Shown here piece after piece: positions 1 through 9,300 of a stretch of DNA of 64,000 bases (position 1 is the first letter of the stretch; each line of letters opens with the position of its first letter). The position numbers were made by a program, and so were the translations under genes. Origin of the DNA: DATDIC01 sp963764525 (GTDB lineage Bacteria > Pseudomonadota > Alphaproteobacteria > Acetobacterales > Acetobacteraceae); assembly GCA_963764525.1 (NCBI GenBank), contig CAVXTC010000034.1:1-64000 (forward strand), in the 5' to 3' direction. The notes under the pieces are model-generated. The model ran no database searches. It saw nothing but the letters and a program-made list of their open reading frames with translations, and had not been told where the DNA came from.

Positions 1-215
1 ACCATCATCAGAAAAGGTAACTCCGGACGTGATGGAACACAGCCAAACGCCAGAAAGGTGATTGCCGACAATTCCAGTCCGCTCGGCTGGTGTGGAGCAT
101 CCTCGTCCCGGCAGGCATGATGGCGGGGCGACGGAAGCCGCGGATGCGCGGAACGATCGGCGGACCCGGGACAGAGCATAGCAAAACCCGCCGCCGCTCT
201 GCCGAACGCGCCGGA
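1..215. other. Left edge, no supported gene
   Basis: Non-coding or unassigned sequence downstream of the dehydrogenase gene that reads leftwards. I see no recognisable protein, tRNA or strong hairpin. The open frames here overlap the dehydrogenase on the opposite strand and have arginine- and alanine-rich translations typical of shadow frames. Confidence 0.4.
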
Positions 216-1241
216 TCAGGCCAGCCGATCCTCCGGCCTGACCAGGTGCAGTGGCGTTTCCCCGCGCAGCGCCCGAACGCAATTCGCCAGTGCGCGCCGC
301 AGTCCGGTGTCGCGGCTGCCGGCCTGCGCCGAGTTGTGCGGCGAGGCGATCACGTTCGGCAGCTCCAGGAACGGCTGATCCATGCGGAACGCGCCATGCC
401 GCACCGGCTCGACCCACCAGGCGTCGATACAGGCGGTGAAGCCGGGGTGTTCAACCAAATGCCGATACAGAGCCGTTTCGTCGATAATCTCGCCACGCGC
501 TAGGTTCACCAGGATCGCATCGGGCTTCATGCGCCTCAGCGCCGGTGCATCGATCAGTCCGCGCGTGGCGCGCGTCAGCGGCGCGCTGATCACCAGCACG
601 TCGGATGCGGCGAGCAGTTCATGCAGCCGGTCCGGCGTGCCCATCCAGTCGATCGGTTCATCGGTACGGCCGCCGCGGTTGATGGCGTGCACCTGCATGC
701 CGACGCCGCGCGCGAGCCGGGCCATCGCGACGCCGACGCCGCCAAATCCGACGATGCCGCACACGGCGCCTGACAGCATGCGGTTCTGCGTCGATTGATT
801 GAACTGCCCGCGCGCCATGGCGGCCTGCTCGATCGGCAGCCGTTTGGCCGCGGCGAATGCCATGGCCAGCGCGTGTTCCGCCATCGGCTCGGCATAGGCG
901 CCCCCATTGCTCGCCACCGGGACGTCGGGTGGCAGATCACTGAGGGGAATGAAGTCAACTCCGGCCGTCATGAACTGCACCAGCCGCGCGCCGGCGAGCA
1001 GGGCCGCCTCATTGGGTCGCAGGTCCTTGGCGGTGTTCCACGCCAGCAACACCGCTGCCGCGCGGAGCGCCGCCGTACGCGCGGTGGGGTCCAGTTCCTT
1101 CAGATATGCCGCATCGGCGGTCTCGCCGAGCATCTCCTCAACGATGGCGTGGCGGGACGGATCGAGGCCAAAGGCGATCGCGAGCGTACAGGCGGGGCAT
1201 CCTGTCGGCTCTCCCAGCGAGGCGGTCCGCGGCGTGTACAA
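216..1241 (-). CDS. D-isomer-specific 2-hydroxyacid dehydrogenase
   Basis: Predicted NAD(P)-dependent cytosolic oxidoreductase that interconverts 2-oxo acids and D-2-hydroxy acids. In the 341-residue frame the Rossmann dinucleotide motif GFGGVG lies at about residues 165-170. The catalytic triad expected of the family is visible: Arg in NLARGE (about 249), Glu in WWVEP (about 279) and His in SPHNS (about 302). The length is normal, but the first codon of the open frame is TTG, directly downstream of the terminator of the neighbouring gene, and the first 20 residues (MYTPRTASLGEP...) do not look like a family N-terminus. A start further inside, or a lost true N-terminus, is likely. The substrate is unknown. 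A second, broken member of the same family lies at 57703-58671. Confidence 0.8.
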   Translation of the reverse strand: MYTPRTASLGEPTGCPACTLAIAFGLDPSRHAIVEEMLGETADAAYLKELDPTARTAALRAAAVLLAWNTAKDLRPNEAALLAGARLVQFMTAGVDFIPLSDLPPDVPVASNGGAYAEPMAEHALAMAFAAAKRLPIEQAAMARGQFNQSTQNRMLSGAVCGIVGFGGVGVAMARLARGVGMQVHAINRGGRTDEPIDWMGTPDRLHELLAASDVLVISAPLTRATRGLIDAPALRRMKPDAILVNLARGEIIDETALYRHLVEHPGFTACIDAWWVEPVRHGAFRMDQPFLELPNVIASPHNSAQAGSRDTGLRRALANCVRALRGETPLHLVRPEDRLA

Positions 1242-1242
1242 A

Positions 1243-1268
1243 GCAAAGGCGGGGCCGGCGGCCCCGCC
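1243..1268 (-). terminator. Rho-independent terminator of the secreted Ser/Thr/Gly protein
   Basis: Perfect 9-bp stem GGCGGGGCC/GGCCCCGCC (1248-1256 with 1260-1268) and a 3-base loop. On the minus strand it is followed by the T-rich stretch TTTGCTTTG. It lies 23 bases beyond the stop codon at 1291, so it should end that transcript before the dehydrogenase gene. Confidence 0.7.
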
Positions 1269-1290
1269 TGCTTGTTCCGGCCTGGCCGGG

Positions 1291-1926
1291 TCACATATTG
1301 CCGCCGGAGCCCTGCGGCGTGAAGCTCTGCCCCTTCTGGGCGGCCTGCAGGCTCTGATCGTTCAAGCGGGCCACCTGCGAATCCTGCGCATCGGGGTTTT
1401 GGTTGCCCATGCCGCGCCGGGACGCTGTGTGCATCCGGCGCGTGGCGTGATGTGTCCCCTCATTGGCCATGCCCGTGCGGGTCGTCGGCTGGTTATGGCC
1501 GGTCGTCGCCATGTTCGATGAGCCGTTCGTCTGACCGGTGCCACCCGTGGCGTTGGTCTGACCGGTGGTCATCGATCCGGTCGTCCCGGACCCGCTGTTC
1601 GTCGATCCGGTGGCCGTGTTCGAGCCGGTGTTCGTCTGTCCGCCTGACGTTCCGGTGGAATTTCCGGCGGATGTCCCGGTCGAGGAGGTGCCGCTGCCGG
1701 TTGACCGCGTCATGTTAGAGCCGGTTGCTCCAGCGGTGCCGTTGGTCTGGGCGGTGGTCATGCCGGACGACCCGCCGGTCTGGTTCCCTGTCGTCGCATT
1801 GGTGCCCGACGCATTCGCCTGGCTGGACCCCGTCGTGCCGGTCTGTGCCAGGGCGGGGATCGCGCCGGCGGTCGCGAAGCCAAGGGCCAACGCGCCAAGT
1901 GCCGTCATCATTCGTCCTGCCGTCAT
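1291..1926 (-). CDS. Secreted low-complexity Ser/Thr/Gly/Asn-rich protein
   Basis: A 211-residue protein of unknown function. The chosen start (ATG at 1926) has a good ribosome site, AGGAGAG, five bases upstream; the longer frame adds 13 residues without such a site. Residues 1-28 form a classical signal peptide (MTAGRMM, hydrophobic ALGALALGFATAGAIPA, then ALAQ), so export to the periplasm or surface is expected. Residues 30-150 are almost only G, S, T, N, A and Q in irregular repeats (TGS, GTSG, TNATG). The C-terminal 60 residues are more ordinary and charged (His/Arg-rich, then QDSQVARLNDQSLQAAQKG). No catalytic motif is visible. Similar repetitive exported proteins are common in Acetobacteraceae, but no function can be assigned. 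Confidence 0.7.
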   Translation of the reverse strand: MTAGRMMTALGALALGFATAGAIPALAQTGTTGSSQANASGTNATTGNQTGGSSGMTTAQTNGTAGATGSNMTRSTGSGTSSTGTSAGNSTGTSGGQTNTGSNTATGSTNSGSGTTGSMTTGQTNATGGTGQTNGSSNMATTGHNQPTTRTGMANEGTHHATRRMHTASRRGMGNQNPDAQDSQVARLNDQSLQAAQKGQSFTPQGSGGNM

Positions 1927-2156
1927 TGAACTCTCCTGTTGCCACGGCCGACCGCACGGCGGCACCGGGGCTGACCCTGGCGCGTCGTGGCCGGCTCTTC
2001 GTTGCAGGTGGGGTGCGCCGCGGCGGCGTGCAGTTCACAAGCATGGGACGCCGGCATGGGCCTCGGCCTGGGTCGCCAGGGGCGATGGTGACCTCGCGGG
2101 TTGCCGCGGCGGTCTGGTTTCTCCACAACCTTCGTTGGACATCACGGAGTCCTGTC

Positions 2157-3389
2157 GTGAGCGGACCAGCCGACATCGAGATCCGGCGCATCATGCACAG
2201 CGAGGCCTATGCGCGGGCCGTCGCCTTGCTGGCGAACGAGCACGACCGGATGATCGGCGACATCATCCGTTTGACCGAGATTCCGGCCCCGCCCTTTCAG
2301 GAGGCCGAGCGGGCGCGCGCCTTCCTCGACCTGGCGCGGGCGCACGGGCTCGCTGACGTGACGATGGACCTCGAGGGCAACGTCACCGGGCTGCGGCGCG
2401 GCGGCGGGACGGGGCTGATTTGCGTGGCCGCGCACCTCGACACCGTGTTCCCCGCCGGCACCGACGTGACGGTGCGGCGGGAGGGCACGCGGCTGCTGGC
2501 GCCCGGCGTGGGCGACGACACCCGCAGCCTGGCGGTGCTGCTGGCCTGGATGCGGGCGCTGGATGCCGCGGCGATCCGGACGCGCGCCGATATCCTGTTC
2601 GTCGCCGATGTGGGGGAAGAAGGGCCGGGCGATTTGCGGGGCATGAGGCATTTGTTCCTGAAAGGGCCGTATGCCGGCGCGGATCGACGCCTTCATCACC
2701 GTCGATAGTCCGGAGATGGACCGGATCGCGACCGGCGGTGTGGGATCCAAGCGGTACCGGGTGACGTTCCGCGGTCCCGGCGGCCACAGCTACGGCGCGT
2801 TCGGGCTGGTCAATCCGATGTATGCGATGGCCGATGCGATCCAGCGTCTCGGCCGGCTGGAGGTGCCGGGGACACCGCGCACCACCTACAGCGCCAGCGT
2901 CACCGGCGGCGGCACGTCCATCAACTCCATTCCCAACCTTGTGTGGACGGAATTCGATCTTCGCTCGGAATCGGCCGACGAGCTGGATCGGCTGGAAAGC
3001 CGGTTCGTGGCGCTGGTGGATGCCGCGGTTACCGCCGAGAACGCGACGCGATCGACGCGTAACGGCGCGGTTGCGGCGGAGCTGACGAAGATCGGCGACC
3101 GCCCGGCGGGCCATACGGATCGAGGCGGGCGAACTGGCGCAATTCGCTCGATGCCGCGATCCGTGCGCAAGGCTTCAGCCCGAGCTTCGAATACTCGTCC
3201 ACGGACGCGAACATCGCGATGAGCCTTGGAATTCCGGCGATCAAGATCGGCTCGGGCGGCAGCGGCGGACGCGGACATTCGTTGGAGGAGTGGATCGACG
3301 TGGCGCCGGAGGCGTCGGTGCGCGGCATGGCGGCGGGGCTGGCGACAGTGCTGGCGGCGGCGGGGATGGTGTGTGAGGGGTCGGGGTAA
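2157..3389 (+). pseudogene. M20-family metallopeptidase, frameshifted
   Basis: Predicted zinc aminoacylase/dipeptidase of the M20 family, about 410 residues when read through. I take the GTG at 2157 (GGAG seven bases upstream); ATG 2193 is an alternative. Segment 1 (to about 2670) holds the metal motif AAHLDTVFP, GVGDD and the general-base DVGEEGPGDL. The frame then changes at about 2670, and segment 2 carries the dimerisation domain (FRGPGGHSYGAF, GGGTSINSIPN). It changes back at about 3130-3150, and segment 3 ends FEYSSTDANIAMSLGIPA... EEWID, the usual C-terminal metal-binding part. All landmarks are present and in order, so only two single-base changes separate this from a full-length enzyme; it is either recently broken or misread. 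Confidence 0.75.
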
Positions 3390-3931
3390 ATCGCCGCTTG
3401 CGCGGCGGCGCGGCGGTGTCTATTGTTGAGGCATGCGATGCGATCTCGCGACATTCCGATTTTGGTACCGCTGGTATTACATGCTGGCGGCCTAGGATCG
3501 CGTATCTCTCGCAACACCCGAAGCCGTCTTGTTCAGGCGGCTTTCGTGTTTTCCGACCCGGATTCCAGATTGACGCCTGAGCGAAGCGGCCCTGAACACA
3601 GGAGGCCGCCATGCGTTTTTCCCCGTTCGACTTCGACGTGATAACCACGCCGGACCCGCCCGACCGACTGCGCCAGATTGATCCCAAGTCGGATCGAGAG
3701 CGCAGGCGGATCAGGACGGGCAACCCGACGAAAAACCACATCCGGAAGCGCCGCACTAATAACACCGTCGCAAATGCACGTATCCCGGCTGGCGCGCGGC
3801 ATTGCCCGTGCGACCGGGACACCGGCCGATCCGGGTACCAAGCCGACGTTGGGCGGCTGGAACGCTTTCCACCGCCGCCACTGGGCAATCTCAATGTTGT
3901 GACGCGCCCCGGGTCGGTGGCTAGCCTGCTG
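3390..3931. other. Gap with a hairpin and an unassigned short frame
   Basis: About 540 bases without a recognisable gene. It contains the terminator-like hairpin at 3519-3550. A short frame starts at ATG 3611 with a very good AGGAGG site seven bases upstream; its translation (MRFSPFDFDVITTPDPPD...) is open into the cyclase gene but matches nothing I know and becomes basic and random-looking. It may be a remnant or an upstream leader of the cyclase. Confidence 0.35.
3519..3550 (+). terminator. Terminator-like hairpin downstream of the M20 gene
   Basis: Stem CGAAGCCG paired with CGGCTTTCG (one bulged T), 11-base loop, followed by GTGTTTT. It lies 130 bases past the M20 stop codon and is oriented to end its transcript. 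Confidence 0.45.
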
Positions 3932-6521
3932 ATGTGCCCGCCGAAATTCGGCCCTCATCGAGGGAATCCCGGTATATACTGGCGTGCTCGGGTCGAACGG
4001 CGAAGTTTCCACGCGGACGGATCGAGAGCTGCAGAAACCCCGCAGACGCTGGGTCGGAATGCAGTCGGATCGGGATCGCTGATTGATGCAGACAGCGGGC
4101 ACCTCCCACCCTCGTTGCCCGAAGCCGTCGATAGTCGCCGGCTGATCGCAGTCGTCTATGCGGACATGGCAGGCTACAGCCGGCTGATTGGCGAGGACGA
4201 TGCCGGCACCTGCGCGCGCCTCGCCGAACTCCGCGCCGACCTTATCGATCCGGCACTCGCCCGGCACGGCGGTCGGCTGGTGAATACCGCGGGCGACAGC
4301 CTGCTCGTGCTGTTCGACAGCATTCTTTCGGCGATGCGGTTCGCCATCGAGGTGCAGCGCGCCGTGCCGTCGTTCGACGGAGATTACGCGCCTGACAGGC
4401 GGATGCGCTTCCGCATGGGTGTCAATGCTGGCGACATCGTTCCCGACGGGACGAACATGCACGGCGATGGCTTGAATGTCGCGGCACGTTTGCAGAGCGT
4501 CTGCCCGATCGGCGCGATCTGCGTCTCGCGCGTGGTGCGCGAGCAGGTCGGAAACAGGCTCGGTTTGCCGTTCAAGGAACTTGGCGCGCTGGACCTCAAG
4601 AACATCGGCCGACCCGTCGAGGCATTCGTCCTCGACCCGCGCAGGCGCAGCCGTTGCCGGCAGTCGCTGCCAAACCGCGCCGCCGGCTCGCGATCGTCGT
4701 GGGGCTTCGCGGTGCTCGCGCTCGTCGTGGCGGGCACGCTGGCCTGGCAGTTCCGCCCGGCGCACCGAGACCGGCAGACCTGGCCGCGGCGACGCAGACT
4801 GCCGGCGCGAATGAGCCGCCGCCGCTCTCTATCGCTGTCCTGCCGTTCGACAATCTCAGTGGCGATCCGGAGCAGTCCTACCTCGCCGACGGCATCGCCG
4901 AGGACCTGACCACCGACCTCGTGCATCTGGCGGGCGCCTTCGTGATCGCGCGCAAGTCGGCGTTCTCTTTCCGCGGGAAGGCCGTCGATATCCGCGACAT
5001 CGGTCGCCAGCTTGGCGTGCGCTACGTGGTTGAGGGCAGCGTGCGTAAAATCGGCGCGAACGTGCGGATCAACGCGCAGCTCATCGCAGCTCAGAGCGGC
5101 GCCCATGTCTGGGCCGAGCGGTTCGACAAGCCGATCGCGAGCCTCGGCGAAGGTCAGGACGACATCGTCGAACACCTTGCTTCCGTCCTCGACGTCAAGC
5201 TGGTCAATCTCGACAGCGCACGGCTGTCACACGCGCAGAGCGGGTCTCCGGCCGCGTTCGACCTCGTGCTGCGCGCGCGCGCGGTGCTCAACGAACCCCC
5301 GACGGACGATCGTGCCTACATCGCGCTCGGTTACTACCTGCAGGCGCTGCGGGCCGATCCGACATCGGTTCCGGCAATGGCGGGGACGGCGGCGGTGTTC
5401 GCCGGCCTGTTCCAACGCAGCGACACCAACACGCGGCGTGCCGCCGAACTCGTCGCCGCAGCGGAGGCAAAGGCGCCCGACTCGCCCGACGTGGTCGCCG
5501 CAAAATTCATTGTCCTCGTGAAGGAAGGACGCGCGCACGAAGCTCTCGCGATGTATAACCATCTGCTCGACGTCAATCCGAGCGCAATCGACCTGATCCT
5601 GCAGATTGGTATTTTGCGTTCATGGTGGTGGTCACCCGAAGAAGAGCTGCCGGTGCTGGATCGGACGATCCGGCTTAATCCACGCTCGGCGAATGTCAAC
5701 GCGGCAAAAGTGGAGTATGGACGCACGTTGCTGATGCTCGGCAGAAACGCAGAGGCGCTCGCCACGCTCGAACCGCTGGTCACGCAGATCGGAGCAAGCG
5801 ATAGTGCGTCGTATGGCGCCCGCGCGAATTCGCCGCAATGGCAGGAATTCGCGCGGCTCTGGCTCGCGGTCGCTTACGTCCGTGCCAATCGCCTCGAAGA
5901 CGCGAAGCGCATGGCCGCACAGGCACTTCAGGCCGACGATCTACGCGAGTTCACGGTCAGGAGCTGGCTGCGTCGGTTCCGCTTCTACAATCAACGAGGC
6001 AATCTCAGCCGGGCGAACAGTATCGCGGATGATCTGCGGCTCGCGGGCGTGCCGGACCACCTCGACGAGACAGCGGACAGCGGCGTCCCGTCCACTGGCG
6101 AGCTCCGCGATTTCGCGCGGTCTCCATTCACCGACGCCGATGAGCGTGCCTGGCGGCCGTACGCTGCTAACCCAGGATGTCGTGACATTGTTGGCGGACG
6201 AAAAGCCTCTGATCTTAACCACCGTCAACAGGAGTCCAACGATTCCCGGCACGATTTTCGTCGCGATCCCGCGCATCGGGCGCACTGGATGACGATTGGC
6301 AACCGCGTCTGAGCCAAATGATGCACGATTTGATCGGCTCCGATAAGACAAAGCCGGTCCTTGTGTTTGGGTTCAACCAGAACCGCTGGGAGTCGCGCAA
6401 CCTGGCGCTTCGGCTGATTGCGCTCGGATACACCGACGCCGCATGGTATCGCGGCGGCTGGGAGGCGTGGGAGGCGAGCGGGCAGCAGCGCGCGCAGATG
6501 GCGGGTAGGCGCGATCTGTAG
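3932..6521 (+). pseudogene. Class III adenylate/guanylate cyclase with TolB-like, TPR and rhodanese domains, frameshifted
   Basis: Multi-domain signalling protein of about 860 residues when joined. The cyclase homology domain (about 4130-4640) shows VVYADMAGYSRLIGEDDAG and NTAGDSLLVLFDS with the two metal-binding Asp residues, and GDGLNVAARLQ with the transition-state Asn/Arg pair. A membrane segment (FAVLALVVAGTLAWQF, near 4710) follows, read in the cyclase frame. The next part, SIAVLPFDNLSGDPEQSYLADGI onward (frame change between 4640 and 4800), is the TolB-like FlgO/CadC-type region and then TPR repeats to about 6150. Two more frame changes (about 6155 and 6290) are needed to enter a rhodanese-like C-terminus ending LGYTDAAWYRGGWEAWEASG. 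The start is uncertain (ATG 3932 or TTG 4115). Domain order matches a common rhizobial/acetobacterial cyclase architecture. Confidence 0.7.
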
Positions 6522-6681
6522 CCAAAATATTCGACACGCATCGACCATTCACGAAGGGACGCGGGCAGGACCGGCTGGGAGGTCAGCGCGATGCATGCGG
6601 GAAAGCGGTCCGCGCTGCCGATTGCCGTCGGGTGCGGTGCGAAATGGTGCAGTGGGGCTGTTTCTGGGTTAGACCGGCCGC

Positions 6682-7455
6682 ATGGATGATGCATCTTGAT
6701 TTCGCTCGCCGCCGGACTTGCGCTGCAAGCCGGCGAGGCGATCCTCGCCGTACGTGCGCGTGGTTTCGACGTGCTCCGCAAGGAGGACGCCTCGCCGGTC
6801 ACCGCGGCGGATCATGCGGCCGAGGCCATCATCGTGCGCGGCCTGCGTGCCGCCACGCCTGACATTCCCGTCATTGCCGAGGAAGAAGTCGCCGCCGGAC
6901 GGATTACCGCGCCGACCGCGCAATACTGGCTGGTCGATCCGCTTGACGGCACCCGCGAATTCACCGCCGGCAATGACGAGTTCGCGGTGAATATCGGCCT
7001 GGTGCGCGACGGGCGGGCGTATCTGGGCGTGGTGGGCGTGCCAGCGCTGGGGGAGCTGTTCGGCGGCATCGTCGGCCGCGGCGCCTGGAAGCGCACCGCC
7101 TCCGGCGAGACCCCGATCAGCGTCCGCACGCCCCCGCCGCAGGGGCTCACCGTCCTGGCCAGCCGTTACCACGGCAACCATGCGCGGCTGGAGGCATTTC
7201 TGCAGGGACGCAAGATCGCCTCGGTGATCAATTTCGGCTCGGCGGTGAAATTCTGCCGGTTGGCGGAAGGTGTCGCGGACCTATACCCCCGTTTCGGCCG
7301 CACAATGGAGTGGGATACTGCGGCCCCTCAGGCGTTGCTCGAAGCCGCCGGCGGCACGGTGCGGACGATCGATGGCGACGACTCTGACCTACAGCAAGCC
7401 GGGCTGGGAGAACCCGCATTTCGTCTGCACCGGGCGGCCCGTTCCACCAGGGTAG
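6682..7455 (+). pseudogene. cysQ: 3'(2'),5'-bisphosphate nucleotidase CysQ, frameshifted
   Basis: Inositol-monophosphatase superfamily enzyme that hydrolyses PAP (adenosine 3',5'-bisphosphate) formed in sulfate assimilation. Metal-binding motifs are present: EEEVAAG, then WLVDPLDGTREF (DPLDGT) and, near the end, MEWDTAAPQAL. The main frame runs from TTG 6696. The natural start is probably ATG 6682 (MDDA...) joined by a one-base change, because no ATG exists in the main frame. A second change near 7380 is needed to reach the expected C-terminus (YSKPGWENPHFVCTGRP) ending at 7455; otherwise the frame runs on into the adjacent IS110 gene. The IS110 transposase begins only 71 bases downstream. 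Confidence 0.75.
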
Positions 7456-7526
7456 ATGCTATGGGGCAGGCGACGAGGACATGGCACCATCGTCGCGATC
7501 TGCAACGCGTTCGGTGGAGTGCCCTT

Positions 7527-8690
7527 ATGCCAAAGTTCAACGACCTCAGCCGGTCCCTCGTCGCCCTGGACCAGGATAGCACGCTCATCGCAGCAATCGA
7601 ACTGAGCCGGTCGAGTTGGCTGCTCGGCGGTGTGGTGCCGGGCTTGCGTCGGGAGCCGCGCAAGAAGCTGGTCCCCGACGCCGATGCGCTGCTCGGTGTG
7701 CTGCACCGGTGGCGCGATGAGGCGATCGCCGCCGGCCGGCGGATCGATCGGATCTGCGTTGCCTACGAGGCTGGCCGTGACGGGTTCTGGCTGGCCCGCT
7801 GGCTGCGCGCCCGTGGCATCGAGTGCCAGGTGATCCATCCGACCAGCATCCCGGTCTCGCGGGAGCACCGGCGGGCGAAATCGGATCGGCTCGACCTTGG
7901 GCTGCTGCTGCGGGCCCTGCTCGGCTGGCTGCGCGGGGAGCCGAAGCATTGCTGCATGGTGGCGGTGCCCTCGATCGAGGCGGAGGATGCCAGGCGTCCG
8001 ATCCGCGAACGCGACCGCCTGGTGGTCGAGGCGACCCGGCTGGTGAACCGGATGACCTCGCTGCTGGCGCTGCACGGGGTGCGCGGCTTCAATGTGAAGC
8101 TGAAGCGGGCGGCGGCGACGCTGGCGTCGCGGCGCACGGCGGAGGGCCAGCCGCTGCCGCCCAACACGCTGGCCGAGCTGCGCGCCTGCATGCACCGGCG
8201 GGAGGTCATCAAGGCGCGGATCGCGGAGCTCGAGGCGGCACGGTTGGAACGGCTGCAACCGGCGCCGCGCAGCGCGCCGGATGCGATGATCAGGTTGCTG
8301 GCGCGCATCATCGGCGTCGGCATCGAGACCGCCGAGATGCTGACGCTGGAGGTGCTGTCGCGACAGTTGCGGGATCGACGGGCGGTGGCCCGCTACGTCG
8401 GGCTGACCGGTTCGCCCGACGAGAGCGGCAGCAGGCGGCGCGAGCAGGGCCTGGCCAAGGCCGGCAACGGCCGGGTGCGGCGCGGTCTGATCCAACTGGC
8501 CTGGCGTCTGCTGGTGCATCAGCCGCACTGCGATCTGGTCAAGTGGTATCGCCAGCGCACCGCGGACCGGCGCGGCATCACCCGCAAGGTGATGATCGTC
8601 GCCCTGGCCCGCAAGCTGCTGGTGGCACTGTGGAAGTATGTCACCAGCGGTGAGCTGCCCGCCGGCATGCGGCTGCATCCGGCCGTCTGA
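7527..8690 (+). CDS. IS110-family transposase (copy 1)
   Basis: Intact 387-residue DEDD transposase. The N-terminal RuvC-like domain has AAIELSRSSW, CVAYEAGRDGFWLARWL and the KSDRLD motif (HRRAKSDRLDLGLLLRAL). The C-terminal transposase_20 domain has ARIIGVGIETAE, ARYVGLTGSPDESG and GNGRVRRGLIQLAWRLL with the catalytic Ser region typical of IS110. No terminal inverted repeats are evident, as expected for the family. Only 71 bases separate the start from cysQ, too little for a typical upstream guide-RNA region, so any bridge RNA would more likely be encoded downstream (8691 onward). The frame is open upstream into cysQ; I use ATG 7527 because homologous transposases begin with a similar short leader. 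Confidence 0.85.
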   Translation: MPKFNDLSRSLVALDQDSTLIAAIELSRSSWLLGGVVPGLRREPRKKLVPDADALLGVLHRWRDEAIAAGRRIDRICVAYEAGRDGFWLARWLRARGIECQVIHPTSIPVSREHRRAKSDRLDLGLLLRALLGWLRGEPKHCCMVAVPSIEAEDARRPIRERDRLVVEATRLVNRMTSLLALHGVRGFNVKLKRAAATLASRRTAEGQPLPPNTLAELRACMHRREVIKARIAELEAARLERLQPAPRSAPDAMIRLLARIIGVGIETAEMLTLEVLSRQLRDRRAVARYVGLTGSPDESGSRRREQGLAKAGNGRVRRGLIQLAWRLLVHQPHCDLVKWYRQRTADRRGITRKVMIVALARKLLVALWKYVTSGELPAGMRLHPAV

Positions 8691-8701
8691 CACGACCGGC
8701 C

Positions 8702-8746
8702 AACAGGGACCTGCCCCAACAGGGACCTGCCCCAACAGGGACCTGC
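8702..8746 (+). repeat. Tandem repeat, 16-bp unit, about 2.8 copies
   Basis: The unit AACAGGGACCTGCCCC occurs at 8702 and 8718, with a third partial copy at 8734-8746 (AACAGGGACCTGC). It starts 11 bases after the IS110 stop codon, so it probably belongs to the right end of that element. Confidence 0.85.
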
Positions 8747-9036
8747 AAGGGAACTTGCACAGGAGGACACAACAAGGGTTCGGCGCCCGTCTGCTTCGCG
8801 GACGAGGCATTGCCGATGACGATCCGAGGTGGCGGTGTCCCGCTTCCGCCCACGGCCCTGGTGCCGCTTTTGTAGAATGGGCCCGCCGCTCGGAGCTTTG
8901 CCGCCGATGCGAATGTCTGCATCATGGTATCGATCCAACCGGATCGGCCGAATACAAGGTTGCCACGCGATTGCTTTGCGCGGCGCAGGGCAAGCTCCCC
9001 TCCGATCGAATGGCAGTGCCGACGGTTTGCCCGCGC

Positions 9037-9195
9037 GTGACCAGCCAGGCACCGTGCTCGCCGGCGTCAAGGACGCTTCGCGCCGCCGCCGGCGGTGGCC
9101 TGCGGCCATCCCTGACCCCGGCTCCGCGCGGCGCCCATCGGAGCCGCAGGTCGGGACGGAGAAACGTCACGTCAGTCGAACAAAGAAACTGGAAA
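9037..9195 (+). repeat. Dispersed repeat, copy 1 (second copy at 46773-46931)
   Basis: By eye about three quarters of the bases agree with 46773-46931 over about 160 bases. Shared landmarks are CGTGCTCG, GTCAAGGACGCTTCGCGCCG, GGGACGGAGAAACG and GAAACTG. The middle can fold: GTCAAGGACGC faces a partner near ATCCCTGACC. Both copies lie near IS110 elements. Confidence 0.75.
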
Positions 9196-9238
9196 TCGAT
9201 CTATGAAGTAGAACTTGACAGAGGAGGCCCCATACAAG

Positions 9239-9264
9239 GGCGGAACAGCGTAGCGCATTCCGCC
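9239..9264. repeat. REP-like palindrome (GGCGGAA...TTCCGCC family), copy a
   Basis: GGCGGAACAGCG followed by TAGCGCATTCCGCC forms a near-perfect short hairpin. Related sequences occur at 55588-55634, 57047-57106 and 57313-57344. Confidence 0.6.
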
Positions 9265-9300
9265 GCGAGCCGTGCGCTGGCAGCCGGGAGTGACGAAAAC

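Larger units (their letters stand above)
8691..9300. other. Gene-free region with several repeats
   Basis: About 610 bases between IS110 copy 1 and phnX. It contains the three-copy 16-bp tandem repeat (8702-8746), one copy of the 160-bp dispersed repeat (9037-9195) and one hairpin of the GGCGGAA/TTCCGCC palindrome family (9239-9264). Open frames across it give shadow-like translations. Confidence 0.5.

Noticed and set aside
3533..4765. Long leftward open frame of about 410 codons
   Set aside because: It lies opposite the cyclase gene, its translation is Arg/His-rich without recognisable motifs, and the plus strand carries clear cyclase domain motifs over the same bases.
8702..8746. Possible CRISPR array
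   Set aside because: The units are contiguous 16-bp tandem copies without spacers, and no cas genes are present.
7389..8810. Leftward open frame of about 470 codons across IS110 copy 1
   Set aside because: It mirrors the transposase codons on the opposite strand (HPAVAGLGQALL-type translation), typical of GC-rich shadow frames.
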